Positions 23,895-32,486 of a stretch of DNA of 64,000 nucleotides are shown piece after piece. The DNA is from Delftia acidovorans (GTDB lineage: Bacteria; Pseudomonadota; Gammaproteobacteria; Burkholderiales; Burkholderiaceae_C): the NCBI GenBank assembly GCA_031286585.1, contig JAITUC010000019.1, positions 310,001-374,000 of the forward strand, in the 5' to 3' direction. The notes under the pieces are model-generated. The model saw only the letters and a list, made by a program, of their open reading frames with translations. It ran no database searches and was not told where the DNA came from. Every line of letters begins with the position of its first letter. Within the stretch, counting starts at the first letter, position 1. A program made the position numbers and the translations under genes.

Positions 23895-26009
23895 ATGCAA
23901 GTCTGGAAATTGGGAATGGTGGCCGGTGCCGCAGCGCTGGCCCTGGCGGGTTGTGGTGGCAGCGGCGGCGACAGGGCAGATGGGGGAACGAACAGCCAGG
24001 CCGTGGCCTTCATGGCCGACGTGCACTTCCAGGACGTATACGGCGACCTCAAGAACAGCAGCTTCAAGGGCGTGCCCACGGCCAATGGCATGTTCGCCAC
24101 CATCCGCACCATGTATGCGCAGCTGACTTCCACGCGGCTGTTCAACGAGAACTACTTCGCCTTCCGCGCCGCGCTGGACGATGCGCTGGCCAAGGGCGTG
24201 AAGCTGGTGGCCTTTCCCGGCGACTTCTCCGACGACGGCCAGCCGCTGAACGTGAACGGCTTTCGCGCCGTGCTGGCCGAGTACGAGAAAAAGGGCATGC
24301 GCTTTTTCATCGCGCCCGGCAACCATGACCCTGTCGCCCCCTACGACGATGACGAAAAGGGCAAGGACGACTTCATGGCCGCCAACGGCAGCACGGTCAA
24401 GGTCTACGCCAGGAACTACCAGGGCTGCCTGAACGCCGAAGCCAACGTGGTGTGCACCGACCAGCTGATGGAGCAAGGCTATGCCTCGCTGCTGCGCGAC
24501 CTGGCCCCCTACGGCCTGATGCCCCATGAAAAGGACGTGTACTGGGAGACCCCCTACAGCACCTACGCGCAGGACAGGTACAGCTATGCCGAGGCCGCCA
24601 GGCAGGCCCAGCTGGGCCAGCGCAGCTACGAGATCTGCAAGGAAGGCGAAGGCGGCAAGTTCAAGCAGGCCGGCTACACCAACTGCACCAGCATTGCCGA
24701 TGTGAGCTACCTGGTCGAGCCCGTCAAGGGCCTGTGGCTGCTGTCGGTGGACGCCAACGTCTTCGTGCCGGACAAGCTGGACCCCGCCAAGCCCAACTCG
24801 CCCAAGGGCTTCACCGGCGCCGGCAATGCGGGCTGGAACAAGATGACCACGCACAAGAAGAGCGTGATGGCGTGGATCGAGTCGGTGAGCGCGCGCGCCA
24901 AGGCCCAGGGCAAGCAGCTGGTGGCCTTCTCGCACTATCCGACCATGGACTTCTACGCCAACCAGACCGACGCCATCAAGGCCGCCTTCAAGCCCGGCGC
25001 CTTCCAGACGGCGCGCGTGCCCGAGCAGGCCACGGCCGAGGCGGTGGCCGCCACGGGCCTGCCGCTGCACATCGGCGGCCACATGCACTTCAACGGCACC
25101 AATGACTACCTGAGCAAGAGCGGCAAGTACCTGGTGAACGTGCAGTCGCCGTCGCTGGCCGTCTATGGCGCCGCCTACAAGATCGTGCGCTTCGACACGC
25201 CGCGCAAGGTGGATGTGCAGACCGTGGCGCTGAACAATGTGCCGCGCTTCAACGAGCTGTTCCCCCTCTACGAGATGGAATGGAAGTACGTGGAGGGCAG
25301 CAGCAAGCCAGAGGATGCCAAGCGCCGCTGGGACAAGGCCATTCTGTCCAGCACCAGCTATGGCGACTTCACCAGCCGCTACTTCGGCGAGCTGTCGCGC
25401 CTGCGCTTCCTGGACGAGTACTGGGCCTGCGACATGAAGGACCTGGTCAGCCAGCTCAACCTGCAGCAGATGCTGACCATGGCCCAGCTGGACACCAAGG
25501 TGACCTACGCCCAGCTCGCCGGCCTGGCCGCGCAAGGCGTTGCCGTGCCCTTCAAGCCCAGCGCCGGCTGCCTGCAAGGCAGCCCCGTGGCCGGCAACGC
25601 CGCGCAGTGGGCCGCCGACTGGAGCGTGGCGGAGAACGCCGCACGCGCCAAGGCACAGGCGGCGGGCGTGGACTTCAGCGCACTGGCCAAGGTGTCGGCC
25701 TATACCTTCTACGGAGACTTCCACCGCACCGTCTACGCGGGCGGCCTGTCGCTGAACGACATGGGCAAACAGCGCGTGGAGCAGTACCGCCTGCTGATGA
25801 GCGCCTTCCCTGCCCTGACCTCGGCGCCGCAGAAGACGGGCGACAAGCTGGCCGACAGCACGCCCGTGGGCCAGCCCTTCCAGTACAGCTTCAAGCAGGT
25901 GTTCTCCATCCTCAAGGGCCTGGGATCGGGCAAGCCCAGCGACCATTTCTCGGTGGACTTCGATGCAAAGACCCTTCGCGCGGAAGGCAGTGACAGCATG
26001 AAGTTCTGA
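23895..26009 (+). CDS. Calcineurin-like metallophosphoesterase lipoprotein
   Basis: 704 residues. A type II signal sequence with lipobox LAGC (Cys20) predicts an outer-membrane or periplasmic lipoprotein. The metallophosphoesterase motifs are in order: MADVHF (Asp42, His44), GDFSDDG near 111, GNHD near 141 and GGHMHF near 400, giving a two-metal phosphoesterase core. The long C-terminal part (450-700) is helical and unrecognised. Substrate unknown; members cleave phosphomonoesters, diesters or nucleotides. ATG 23895 was chosen because the signal peptide then starts immediately; ATG 23838 would add a charged lead. Confidence 0.88.
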   Translation: MQVWKLGMVAGAAALALAGCGGSGGDRADGGTNSQAVAFMADVHFQDVYGDLKNSSFKGVPTANGMFATIRTMYAQLTSTRLFNENYFAFRAALDDALAKGVKLVAFPGDFSDDGQPLNVNGFRAVLAEYEKKGMRFFIAPGNHDPVAPYDDDEKGKDDFMAANGSTVKVYARNYQGCLNAEANVVCTDQLMEQGYASLLRDLAPYGLMPHEKDVYWETPYSTYAQDRYSYAEAARQAQLGQRSYEICKEGEGGKFKQAGYTNCTSIADVSYLVEPVKGLWLLSVDANVFVPDKLDPAKPNSPKGFTGAGNAGWNKMTTHKKSVMAWIESVSARAKAQGKQLVAFSHYPTMDFYANQTDAIKAAFKPGAFQTARVPEQATAEAVAATGLPLHIGGHMHFNGTNDYLSKSGKYLVNVQSPSLAVYGAAYKIVRFDTPRKVDVQTVALNNVPRFNELFPLYEMEWKYVEGSSKPEDAKRRWDKAILSSTSYGDFTSRYFGELSRLRFLDEYWACDMKDLVSQLNLQQMLTMAQLDTKVTYAQLAGLAAQGVAVPFKPSAGCLQGSPVAGNAAQWAADWSVAENAARAKAQAAGVDFSALAKVSAYTFYGDFHRTVYAGGLSLNDMGKQRVEQYRLLMSAFPALTSAPQKTGDKLADSTPVGQPFQYSFKQVFSILKGLGSGKPSDHFSVDFDAKTLRAEGSDSMKF

Positions 26010-26230
26010 CGAACAAGGCGCGGCCTGTACAGCGCTGACCTGTGCCGAGGGGTGCCCAGCCCCTGCGTGCAGGCCAGCGCTTTCTTGCATTTGCGCAGGC
26101 TTGACTACACGGCTTCCGATCTTTCCTACACCCGGATTTCACGGCGCGCCACACACTTGCTGCATTCCTTCCGCAACCCCCAGACCGGTGACATCGGCCC
26201 CAGCCACCAGCCGGGTCAGGAGTTCTCTCC

Positions 26231-26386
26231 ATGAAGCAGCTCATTCCCATGGCAGGGTCCCATCGCCGTTCGTATGTCCCCATGCAGATGGGCCAGCCCA
26301 TCAGCGACGGCAACTACTCCCAGCAGCAGACCAAGGCCAACCAGCGCCAGATGGGCCAGCCCCTGCCGCAAAGGCAACAGCAATGA
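26231..26386 (+). CDS. Small Gln-rich hypothetical protein (51 residues)
   Basis: A 51-codon frame with AGGAG eight bases before the ATG, the same CAGGAGTTCTCT lead seen before the PRC-barrel gene at 29880. The protein is basic and Gln/Met-rich, with QMGQP occurring at residues 19-23 and again near 41-45. No signal peptide. A TTGACT box lies 130 bp upstream and a strong terminator 41 bp downstream, so it looks like a stand-alone transcription unit. Function unknown. Confidence 0.55.
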   Translation: MKQLIPMAGSHRRSYVPMQMGQPISDGNYSQQQTKANQRQMGQPLPQRQQQ

Positions 26387-26426
26387 CGGCGGTGCCGCGC
26401 CTGTAAATCAATCCAGTCGCTCCCTT

Positions 26427-26475
26427 CCACAAGCTCCCAGCAAACCCTGCCCACCAGGGCTTGTGGGGGTTTTTT
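26427..26475 (+). terminator. Rho-independent terminator
   Basis: CCACAAGC/GCTTGTGG outer stem (8 bp) with an inner CCTG/CAGG stem, then GGG and six T. Ends the 51-codon transcript. Confidence 0.8.
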
Positions 26476-26614
26476 GCCATTGGACCCTGTAGCCGCCAGG
26501 ACCCGTGGCACCGAGCAAGATGGTTACATATGCAACAACGGGTTCCGCACCTACGTGACCCCCTTCGCGCAACGCATACCATCGCCGCCCTGCAACTCAG
26601 AAAGGGGGAGGGAT

Positions 26615-27016
26615 ATGCAAGAAAATTCTCTCGAATGTTTCATTTATCACAGCCAGTTGGCCCCAGGGGCCGACACCACATGCATCGCGGCGATCATCAA
26701 GGCGGCACGCACCTTCAACTGGTCGGCCGGGATCACCGGCATGCTGGTTTTCGACGGTGAACGCTTCTTCCAGTATGTCGAAGGGCCGCCGGAGCAACTG
26801 GGTCTGCTGGTGGAGTCCATCTCGCGCGATGAACGGCACATCAACTTCACGCCCCTGTTTCCGCAGGCACGCCTTGATCAAAGGCGTTTTGCCAAATGGT
26901 CCATGGCCTATGTGATTGTGGAAGACACGGAGCCGCTGGGCACCATCTCCGAGCTCAAGGGCCCCGGCGCGCTGGACAAGCTGCAGGAGCTTTTGCCGCT
27001 TCTGGACTCTCAGTAA
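26615..27016 (+). CDS. BLUF-domain blue-light photoreceptor
   Basis: 133 residues, essentially a single BLUF (FAD-binding blue-light) domain. Residues needed for the photocycle are present: Tyr11 (CFIYHS), Asn35, Gln53 (FFQYVEG) and the Trp95-Ser-Met97 switch segment, matching Tyr21, Asn45, Gln63, Trp104 and Met106 of AppA. No output domain is attached. The start ATG 26615 follows a GGGGGAGG ribosome site; a longer in-frame start at 26474 precedes it but crosses the terminator region. The EAL gene starts 51 bp later, so the likely output is control of that phosphodiesterase. Confidence 0.92.
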   Translation: MQENSLECFIYHSQLAPGADTTCIAAIIKAARTFNWSAGITGMLVFDGERFFQYVEGPPEQLGLLVESISRDERHINFTPLFPQARLDQRRFAKWSMAYVIVEDTEPLGTISELKGPGALDKLQELLPLLDSQ

Positions 27017-27067
27017 TCCCTTGGATCCCAAAGGCACGGCAGTTTCACTGTATGGATTCACTGAGGC

Positions 27068-28861
27068 ATGAAATCGATGCTTACCCGTTGGACTACTGAA
27101 TCCGAGAAAGAGCAACTGCTCGGGCTGCAGACCGCTGAAATCCTGGACCTGAACGCCAGAAAGGAATTCCAGCGCATCACCCAGTTGACCAGCCGGATGT
27201 TCATGGTTCCGATTGCCATCATCACGGTTCTGGACGAGCACAGGCAATGGTTCAAGGCGTCCGTGGGTGTGGATATGGATGGCAGCCTGCGCACGGATGC
27301 ATTCTGCGACCACACCATCAGAAACGAAGGAATCATGGTGATTCCCGATACGCACCTGGACAGCAGATTTTCAGAGAATCCCCTGGTCACCCACAAGCCC
27401 AATATCAGGTTCTATGCCGGCGTGCCTTTGACAATGGAATCCGGCCACGCCATCGGCAGCCTGTGCATCATCGATACCCAGCCCAGGACATTCTCCGAAG
27501 AGCAAGGCCAGCAACTGGAAGCCATGGCTGCCATCATTCAGGCACAGCTTCAATACCATCACAGAATTGGAAAAATCAACGAAGTCACGGGCCTGCCAAA
27601 TCGCACGCAACTCAGGTTGGACCTGAAAGGCCTTTGCCTTCTGGCCCCGGGAACGGCACGCGGGCTGGTACTGATGGAAGCGCTCAACCACGCCAGCCTC
27701 CTGGAAATGAGCAATGCGCTGGGCTTGAACTATGTCGAGCAGCTCATGCGTGATATTGCCAAGGCAGTCACGGACATGACGGGCCCGCACGCAACCGTCT
27801 ACCACGTGGGCCTGGCCAGGTTTGCCTGGGTGATCAGCGCCGGCAAGGAGGAGGATGAGGAGGCACTGGTCAATCAATTGCTGGAGCATCTGCAAAAGCC
27901 CGTCACCAGCGCCGATCTGCGGTTCGAACTTCAACCCAGGGCCGGCGTGGTGCGGTTCCACCTGAACCAGGCCGAGGTAAACGATGTCATTCGCAAGGCG
28001 ATGGTGTCCGTGCAGCAGGCCGGATATAACGCACGCTCGTTTCACCGCTACGAGGTGAATGAGGACAGTCTCCAGCGAAGATCCTATCGGCTCTTGCGGG
28101 ACTTCGGACATGCGCTGGGCAATGGGCAGCTGCGGCTGGTGTACCAGCCAAAATTCGACAACCACAGTTTCAGCTGCAAGGGGCTGGAGGCTCTCATCCG
28201 CTGGACACATCCACAAATGGGAGAAATCCTGCCCAGCGAATTCATCCCGCTGGTTGAAGCCACGCCATTGATCCACAGCCTGACACGGTTCGTGATCAAA
28301 ACGGCGCTGGCGCAGGTGGCGGCCTGGAAAGCCGAAGATATCGATCTTCAGGTCTCCATCAACATCTCCCCGCGCAATCTGGACGAGGTCGATTTTCCGG
28401 ACTACCTGAACGCCATGTGCAACCAGCACGGCGTTCCGCTGAAAAACATCGTGATCGAGTGCACAGAAAGCGATGTGCTGACAGGCCATGGCACCGTTCA
28501 GGCACTTCAACACATCAGAAAACTCGGCATACAGGTTGCACTGGATGATTTTGGCGCCGCATATTCCAATCTTGCATCGCTCAAGAATCTGCCTGCCGAG
28601 ATCTTGAAGATAGACCGCTCCATGGTCTGCGACATCGATACCAATGACCGGGCACTGTCCGTATTGAAATCCATCATGACCATGGCCTCGGATCTTGGCT
28701 ATCGCCTGGTGGCAGAGGGTGTTGACAGCGCCGAAGTCTTCGATTTGCTGGTTTCCCTGGGATTCGATGAAATACAGGGCTACTACTTCAGCAGGCCCAT
28801 TGAGGCGTCGGAAATCAAGAAATTCGTTGAAGAGCGCAATCGGTACGCCAACGGAAGATAG
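27068..28861 (+). CDS. GAF-GGDEF(degenerate)-EAL c-di-GMP phosphodiesterase
   Basis: 597 residues. A GAF domain spans about 28-165 (DEHRQWFKASVGVD, GVPLTMESGHAIGSLCIID). A GGDEF-like domain follows at about 170-330 with the active loop lost (ARFAWVIS), so it cannot make c-di-GMP. The EAL domain (about 345-590) has QPKF, GLEALIRW, NISPRNL, ECTES, LDDFGAAYSN, KIDRSMV, AEGVD and EIQGYYF, so metal- and substrate-binding residues are complete and hydrolysis of c-di-GMP is likely. ATG 27077 is an alternative start with better ribosome-site spacing. Adjacent to the BLUF gene, recalling fused BLUF-EAL proteins such as BlrP1. Confidence 0.9.
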   Translation: MKSMLTRWTTESEKEQLLGLQTAEILDLNARKEFQRITQLTSRMFMVPIAIITVLDEHRQWFKASVGVDMDGSLRTDAFCDHTIRNEGIMVIPDTHLDSRFSENPLVTHKPNIRFYAGVPLTMESGHAIGSLCIIDTQPRTFSEEQGQQLEAMAAIIQAQLQYHHRIGKINEVTGLPNRTQLRLDLKGLCLLAPGTARGLVLMEALNHASLLEMSNALGLNYVEQLMRDIAKAVTDMTGPHATVYHVGLARFAWVISAGKEEDEEALVNQLLEHLQKPVTSADLRFELQPRAGVVRFHLNQAEVNDVIRKAMVSVQQAGYNARSFHRYEVNEDSLQRRSYRLLRDFGHALGNGQLRLVYQPKFDNHSFSCKGLEALIRWTHPQMGEILPSEFIPLVEATPLIHSLTRFVIKTALAQVAAWKAEDIDLQVSINISPRNLDEVDFPDYLNAMCNQHGVPLKNIVIECTESDVLTGHGTVQALQHIRKLGIQVALDDFGAAYSNLASLKNLPAEILKIDRSMVCDIDTNDRALSVLKSIMTMASDLGYRLVAEGVDSAEVFDLLVSLGFDEIQGYYFSRPIEASEIKKFVEERNRYANGR

Positions 28862-28950
28862 CGGCAGCCACGAAGATACGAATCATTTCCAGAGAACTGC
28901 ACGCCGATGGGGGCATATGCCCTGATCAAGCCCTGCGCTCCTAGAATCAC

Positions 28951-29075
28951 GCATCCCTTGGGGAGTAGCCTGCTTGCAACCTGCAAGCGCCTGCGTCAAC
29001 ACACTCGGCATCCTGCATGCTGTGGCGCAGGCATCCGTTCTTCGGTTGGCGAGACCATCGGCATTTCACCGCGAC
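28951..29075 (+). ncRNA. yybP-ykoY (manganese) riboswitch
   Basis: The two diagnostic internal loops are present in order: CTTGGGGAGTAGCC at 28957-28970 and TTGGCGAGACC at 29046-29056. Between them are a GCTTGC/GCAAGC hairpin (28972-28988), the family's CGTCAACAnACTCG stretch beginning at 28994 and a GC-rich third arm. It precedes mntP by about 70 bp. yybP-ykoY aptamers bind Mn2+ and raise expression of Mn exporters. Downstream, TTCACCGC/GCGGTGAA (29065-29103) and CGGGCA/TGCCCG (29090-29124) overlap and could be alternative expression-platform hairpins. End points are approximate. Confidence 0.88.
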
Positions 29076-29145
29076 ACAGGTCACAAGGTCGGGCAGCGGT
29101 GAAGTGCCGTTGTGCGCTTGCCCGGCCGTGAAGAACCCCTCCCAG

Positions 29146-29715
29146 ATGAACGCCGCATCCATCCTGCTCCTGGCCTTTGCCATGTCCACCGACGCCTTTG
29201 CCGCCGCCGTGGGCAAAGGCTCCGCCCTGCTCAAGCCCCGCTGGTCCGAAGCCCTGCGTACCGGCGCCATCTTCGGCGTCATCGAGGCCCTGACGCCGCT
29301 GGCCGGCTGGGCGCTGGGCTATGCGGCGTCCGACTACGTCAAGGCATGGGACCACTGGATTGCCTTCGTGCTGCTGCTGGTGCTGGGCGGCCGCATGCTG
29401 CTGGGCGCCCTCAGGGCCGCTCACGGCGAAGAAGAGGCCAAGCCCGCCCGGCACGGGTTCTGGCTGCTCGTGGCCACCGGATTCGCCACCAGCATCGACG
29501 CCATGGCCGTGGGCGTGGGCTTGGCCTTCCTGGATGTGAGCATCACCACCGTGGCCCTGGCCATCGGCCTTGCAACCTTCGCCATGGTGACCCTGGGCGT
29601 CATGGTCGGCCGCCTGCTGGGCAGCATTGCGGGCCGCTGGGCGGAAGCCGTTGGCGGTGTGCTGCTGATCGGCATCGGCTCGGTGATTCTGTATGAGCAC
29701 CTGAGCGTGATCTGA
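29146..29715 (+). CDS. mntP: Manganese exporter MntP
   Basis: 189 residues, six membrane spans in two similar halves. [13 protein letters not shown] near residues 11-23 and [15 protein letters not shown] near 106-120 are the duplicated Asp-containing signatures of MntP/YebN, which exports Mn2+ from the cytosol. ATG 29146 gives the family length (188 in E. coli). An upstream extension runs through riboswitch sequence. Controlled by the yybP-ykoY riboswitch just upstream. Confidence 0.95.
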   Translation: MNAASILLLAFAMSTDAFAAAVGKGSALLKPRWSEALRTGAIFGVIEALTPLAGWALGYAASDYVKAWDHWIAFVLLLVLGGRMLLGALRAAHGEEEAKPARHGFWLLVATGFATSIDAMAVGVGLAFLDVSITTVALAIGLATFAMVTLGVMVGRLLGSIAGRWAEAVGGVLLIGIGSVILYEHLSVI

Positions 29716-29879
29716 CCGGAAACATGCCGCCCGCCAGCGCACTGTTGCGGGTGCTTGTAGGCAAGCTCCTCGCCGCGCCGCTCGATTGGCTGACAGGCCT
29801 TTGCTTGCTTTTCCGATCTCGGTGCGCCGGCGCAGCACTCCTAATGAGGGCTTCAAATTTTGTTTTCCAGGAGTTCTCT

Positions 29880-30287
29880 ATGACAGGTCACAAGACGCTG
29901 AAGATGGGTTTGATCGCTGCCGCACTGATCGCAGGTGCAGCCTCCACCAGCTGGGCCCAGCCCGTGGCGGGCACCACCACCCTGGGCGTGGCGGCCACTG
30001 AAGTCCAGGCCGTGGCCACGGGCTGGAGCCTGAAGAAGTCCGTGCTGGGCAAGAGCGTCTACAACGAGGAAGGCAAGGCCGTGGGCAAGATCGACGATGT
30101 GATCGTCGCACCCGACAAGGCCGTGTCGTACGCCATCATCGGCGCGGGCGGCTTCCTGGGCATGGGCAAGCATGACGTGGCCATTCCCGTGAACCAGTTC
30201 CGCGTGGAAAACAACAAGATCACCCTGCCCGGCGCCACCAAGGACGCGCTGAAGGCGCTGCCTAAGTTCGAATACGCGAAGAAGTAA
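29880..30287 (+). CDS. Exported PRC-barrel domain protein
   Basis: 135 residues with a signal peptide (GLIAAALIAGAASTSWAQ, cleavage near 26). The rest is a PRC-barrel: KKSVLGKSVYNEEGKAVGKIDDVIVAPDKAVSYAIIGAGGFLGMGKHDVAIPVNQFRV, split as seen around residues 55-112. Such periplasmic barrels are common stress-related or protein-protein modules of unknown activity. A strong CAGGAG precedes ATG 29880; upstream in-frame ATGs at 29724 and 29844 have no support. Followed by an intrinsic terminator. Confidence 0.85.
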   Translation: MTGHKTLKMGLIAAALIAGAASTSWAQPVAGTTTLGVAATEVQAVATGWSLKKSVLGKSVYNEEGKAVGKIDDVIVAPDKAVSYAIIGAGGFLGMGKHDVAIPVNQFRVENNKITLPGATKDALKALPKFEYAKK

Positions 30288-30316
30288 GCAGGGCGCGCCC
30301 TCCCGCCTCATTCACA

Positions 30317-30339
30317 AGCCCTGCACTGCAGGGCTTTTT
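30317..30339 (+). terminator. Rho-independent terminator
   Basis: Perfect 8-bp stem AGCCCTGC/GCAGGGCT with a 3-base loop, followed by TTTTT. Ends the PRC-barrel gene. Confidence 0.9.
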
Positions 30340-30437
30340 CGTGGGCGCCTGGCTGGCAGCCAGGCAAGCATCCCGGGTGGCCGTGGAAGGCAATATGATC
30401 GCGGCGGATCAGATTCATACCAAAAATCCACGAGCAA

Positions 30438-30812
30438 ATGAAAATACTCTTCGCCGCGTCATTGGGAATATCGTTGGTCATTCAGGCATCGCCCTCCTTT
30501 GCGGACAACAGCAATGGGAAGCAGCTCTATTCATCGAGATGCGCCATGTGCCACGGAGCCGACGCCAGGGGCACGGGCCCGCTGGCCAGCAAGAGCAATC
30601 CTCCCACGCCCGACCTGACGACCGCCGCCTTCAGGAAAAGGCTGCATGATTACCCGGGCGTGATTGTCTCGTCCGTCATTCTTCGCCCGAATGGAGACTT
30701 GATTCCCAGGACCTTGCGGGAAAATGGCGTGAAAGTACCGCCCCATGCCTGGACGGTGAAGGATTTTCGTGACCTGAATGAGTACTTCAGTGGCCTGATC
30801 ACGAAGAAATAA
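30438..30812 (+). CDS. Small periplasmic c-type cytochrome lacking a distal Met
   Basis: 124 residues with a signal peptide cleaved near Ala22. One heme-attachment motif, CAMCH (Cys35, Cys38, His39), is present, so a single heme c is expected. After the heme motif the protein contains no methionine at all, so the usual Met axial ligand is missing; His70 or His103 could replace it, or the iron may be five-coordinate. An electron-transfer or ligand-sensing role is possible. It sits alone between the PRC-barrel and LysE genes. Confidence 0.85.
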   Translation: MKILFAASLGISLVIQASPSFADNSNGKQLYSSRCAMCHGADARGTGPLASKSNPPTPDLTTAAFRKRLHDYPGVIVSSVILRPNGDLIPRTLRENGVKVPPHAWTVKDFRDLNEYFSGLITKK

Positions 30813-31028
30813 ACGCAAGTTGCGATTTCCTGCCTGCGCACATGCTCGCGCACTGCATCGACCAGGATGCGCGCAAGGCGGTCCACGGGCTCCGGGGCAT
30901 CCCGTGCTCCCCACCCCGCCACCGATGCCGTTTGCACGGGCAGGCGCCATTCGCAACGCCAAGGCCGCGAAGACTCCCCAATTGCACGAGAATATCGGCT
31001 GTCTTTCCCCTCCGATCTCCCCCCGATC

Positions 31029-31667
31029 ATGACCATCGCCCACTGGCTCGTTTTCTGCGGCGTCTCGCTGCTGATGTGCTTCACCCCCGGCCCCGCCGTG
31101 CTGCTTGCCATCTCCAACTCGGTGGACGTGGGCGCCAGGCGAACGGCACTGAGTTCACTGGGCAGCTCGGTCGGCATCTTTGTGATATCCGGGCTGGCAA
31201 TGATCGGCATGGGGACCATCCTCGCCATGTCGGCCCATGCGTTTCTGGTCATGAAGGTGGCAGGCGCCATGTACCTGATCTGGCTGGGCATCAAGCGCTG
31301 GCGCAGCAAGGAAGGCTTGCTGGGCAGCGATGCGGGCCTGGCACCCACCCAGCGGCGCGAGCGCGGGAACTGGCAACTGGTGGCCCAGGGCATGGGCGTG
31401 TCGCTGACCAACCCCAAGGCCATCCTGTTCTTCTCGGCGCTTTTCCCCCAGTTCATCGTCCCGGGCGAGCCGCTGCTCACGCAGTACCTGGTGCTGACCA
31501 CCACCTTCGCGGTCTGCGCCCTGATCTCGCACGCCTGCTACGTGCTGCTCATCTCCCTGATCAAGGGCCATCTGGTGGCACACGCCAAGCTGTTCAACCG
31601 CATCGTGGGCGGCACCTTCATCGCGCTGGGCGTGGGACTGCTCAGGACACGGCACAAGCTGGGCTGA
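31029..31667 (+). CDS. LysE/RhtB-family amino-acid exporter
   Basis: 212 residues, six hydrophobic spans. The N-terminal CFTPGPAVLLAISNS (about 17-31) is the conserved LysE/RhtB signature, and MGVSLTNPKAILFFSALFPQFI near 121-142 is the second conserved region. The family exports amino acids or related small metabolites. The ATG at 31029 gives family length; an in-frame upstream frame to 30867 is non-conserved. No regulator is adjacent. Confidence 0.92.
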   Translation: MTIAHWLVFCGVSLLMCFTPGPAVLLAISNSVDVGARRTALSSLGSSVGIFVISGLAMIGMGTILAMSAHAFLVMKVAGAMYLIWLGIKRWRSKEGLLGSDAGLAPTQRRERGNWQLVAQGMGVSLTNPKAILFFSALFPQFIVPGEPLLTQYLVLTTTFAVCALISHACYVLLISLIKGHLVAHAKLFNRIVGGTFIALGVGLLRTRHKLG

Positions 31668-31706
31668 GTGCGTGCGCAGCCCTTGCCCGCACGGGCTGGC
31701 CCGCTG

Positions 31707-32015
31707 CTACTCACCCTCTTCGAACAAAACGGCGGCGTAGTCCATTGCGCCGTGCAGGATGTGAAGAATGATGGTACGCCCTTCTTCTTCGGCCACGCGG
31801 TAGAAGATCAGATAGTTGCCATGCACGCGCCGGCGAATGCCATGGCCTTCATACCGGGGTATCAGCGGAAAAGCGAGTGGGCTCCGTGCCAGGGCTTCGC
31901 ACTTGGCACGCAACTCCTGCACAAATGACAGTGCGCGGCGCGGATTGTCCTGGGCTATGTAGTCCGCGATGTGCTCCAGGTCGCATTCCGCATTGCCCGT
32001 GAATTCAACAATCAT
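31707..32015 (-). CDS. parE: ParE/RelE-family toxin
   Basis: 102 residues with ParE features: MIVEFTGNAECDLEHIADYIAQDNPRRA split over the first helix-hairpin, SPLAFPLIPRYEG near 46 and the GNYLIFYRV core near 65. ParE poisons DNA gyrase, while related RelE toxins cut mRNA; sequence alone favours ParE. It is the second gene of a two-gene unit, its ATG overlapping the antitoxin stop (ATGA). Confidence 0.88.
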   Translation of the reverse strand: MIVEFTGNAECDLEHIADYIAQDNPRRALSFVQELRAKCEALARSPLAFPLIPRYEGHGIRRRVHGNYLIFYRVAEEEGRTIILHILHGAMDYAAVLFEEGE

Positions 32016-32287
32016 GCGGACTGGTTGGTCTTTTCGGCCTGCTCGGTCATTGCGCGGTACTTGGCTTCCAGTCTGTCGAACACATCGCCAGCCGGCTTTG
32101 TACGCCCCGCGTCCACGTCAGCCAATCCGCGCCTGATGGACGCGTCGAGTGCAGTCAGCCTGGTTTCCCTGTCCTGCACCAGCCGAACCCCCTCACGCAA
32201 CACTTCGCTTTTGGATCCATAACGCCCGGTGTCGACAAGCTGCTGGACATAGCCTTCGAGTTGCTTGCCCAAATCTGCAGAAATCAT
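32012..32287 (-). CDS. parD: ParD-family antitoxin
   Basis: 91 residues from ATG 32287. The N-terminal ribbon-helix-helix (MISADLGKQLEGYVQQLV, then GRYGSKSEVLREGVRLV) is the ParD/CopG DNA-binding form; the C-terminal half is charged and should wrap the toxin. It probably autorepresses with ParE. The order antitoxin-toxin with 4-bp overlap is classical. An upstream in-frame start would add 12 residues without conservation. Confidence 0.9.
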   Translation of the reverse strand: MISADLGKQLEGYVQQLVDTGRYGSKSEVLREGVRLVQDRETRLTALDASIRRGLADVDAGRTKPAGDVFDRLEAKYRAMTEQAEKTNQSA

Positions 32288-32486
32288 GTGGCGCCCTCCT
32301 GGTGGGGTTGGAAACTGCACCAAAGCCTAGCGCATTTATCAACAGTTATCAAATCAATACATTGCTGCCGGTGTGCCATACCTGCCTTGAAACGCTGCAT
32401 ATGGAAAAGGATGAGACGAATGCAAGCCCGTACCCAGCGCCCGCCGCGCCCGCGACGGGCGGGGGGCGCGGCCGCAGATGCCAGGC

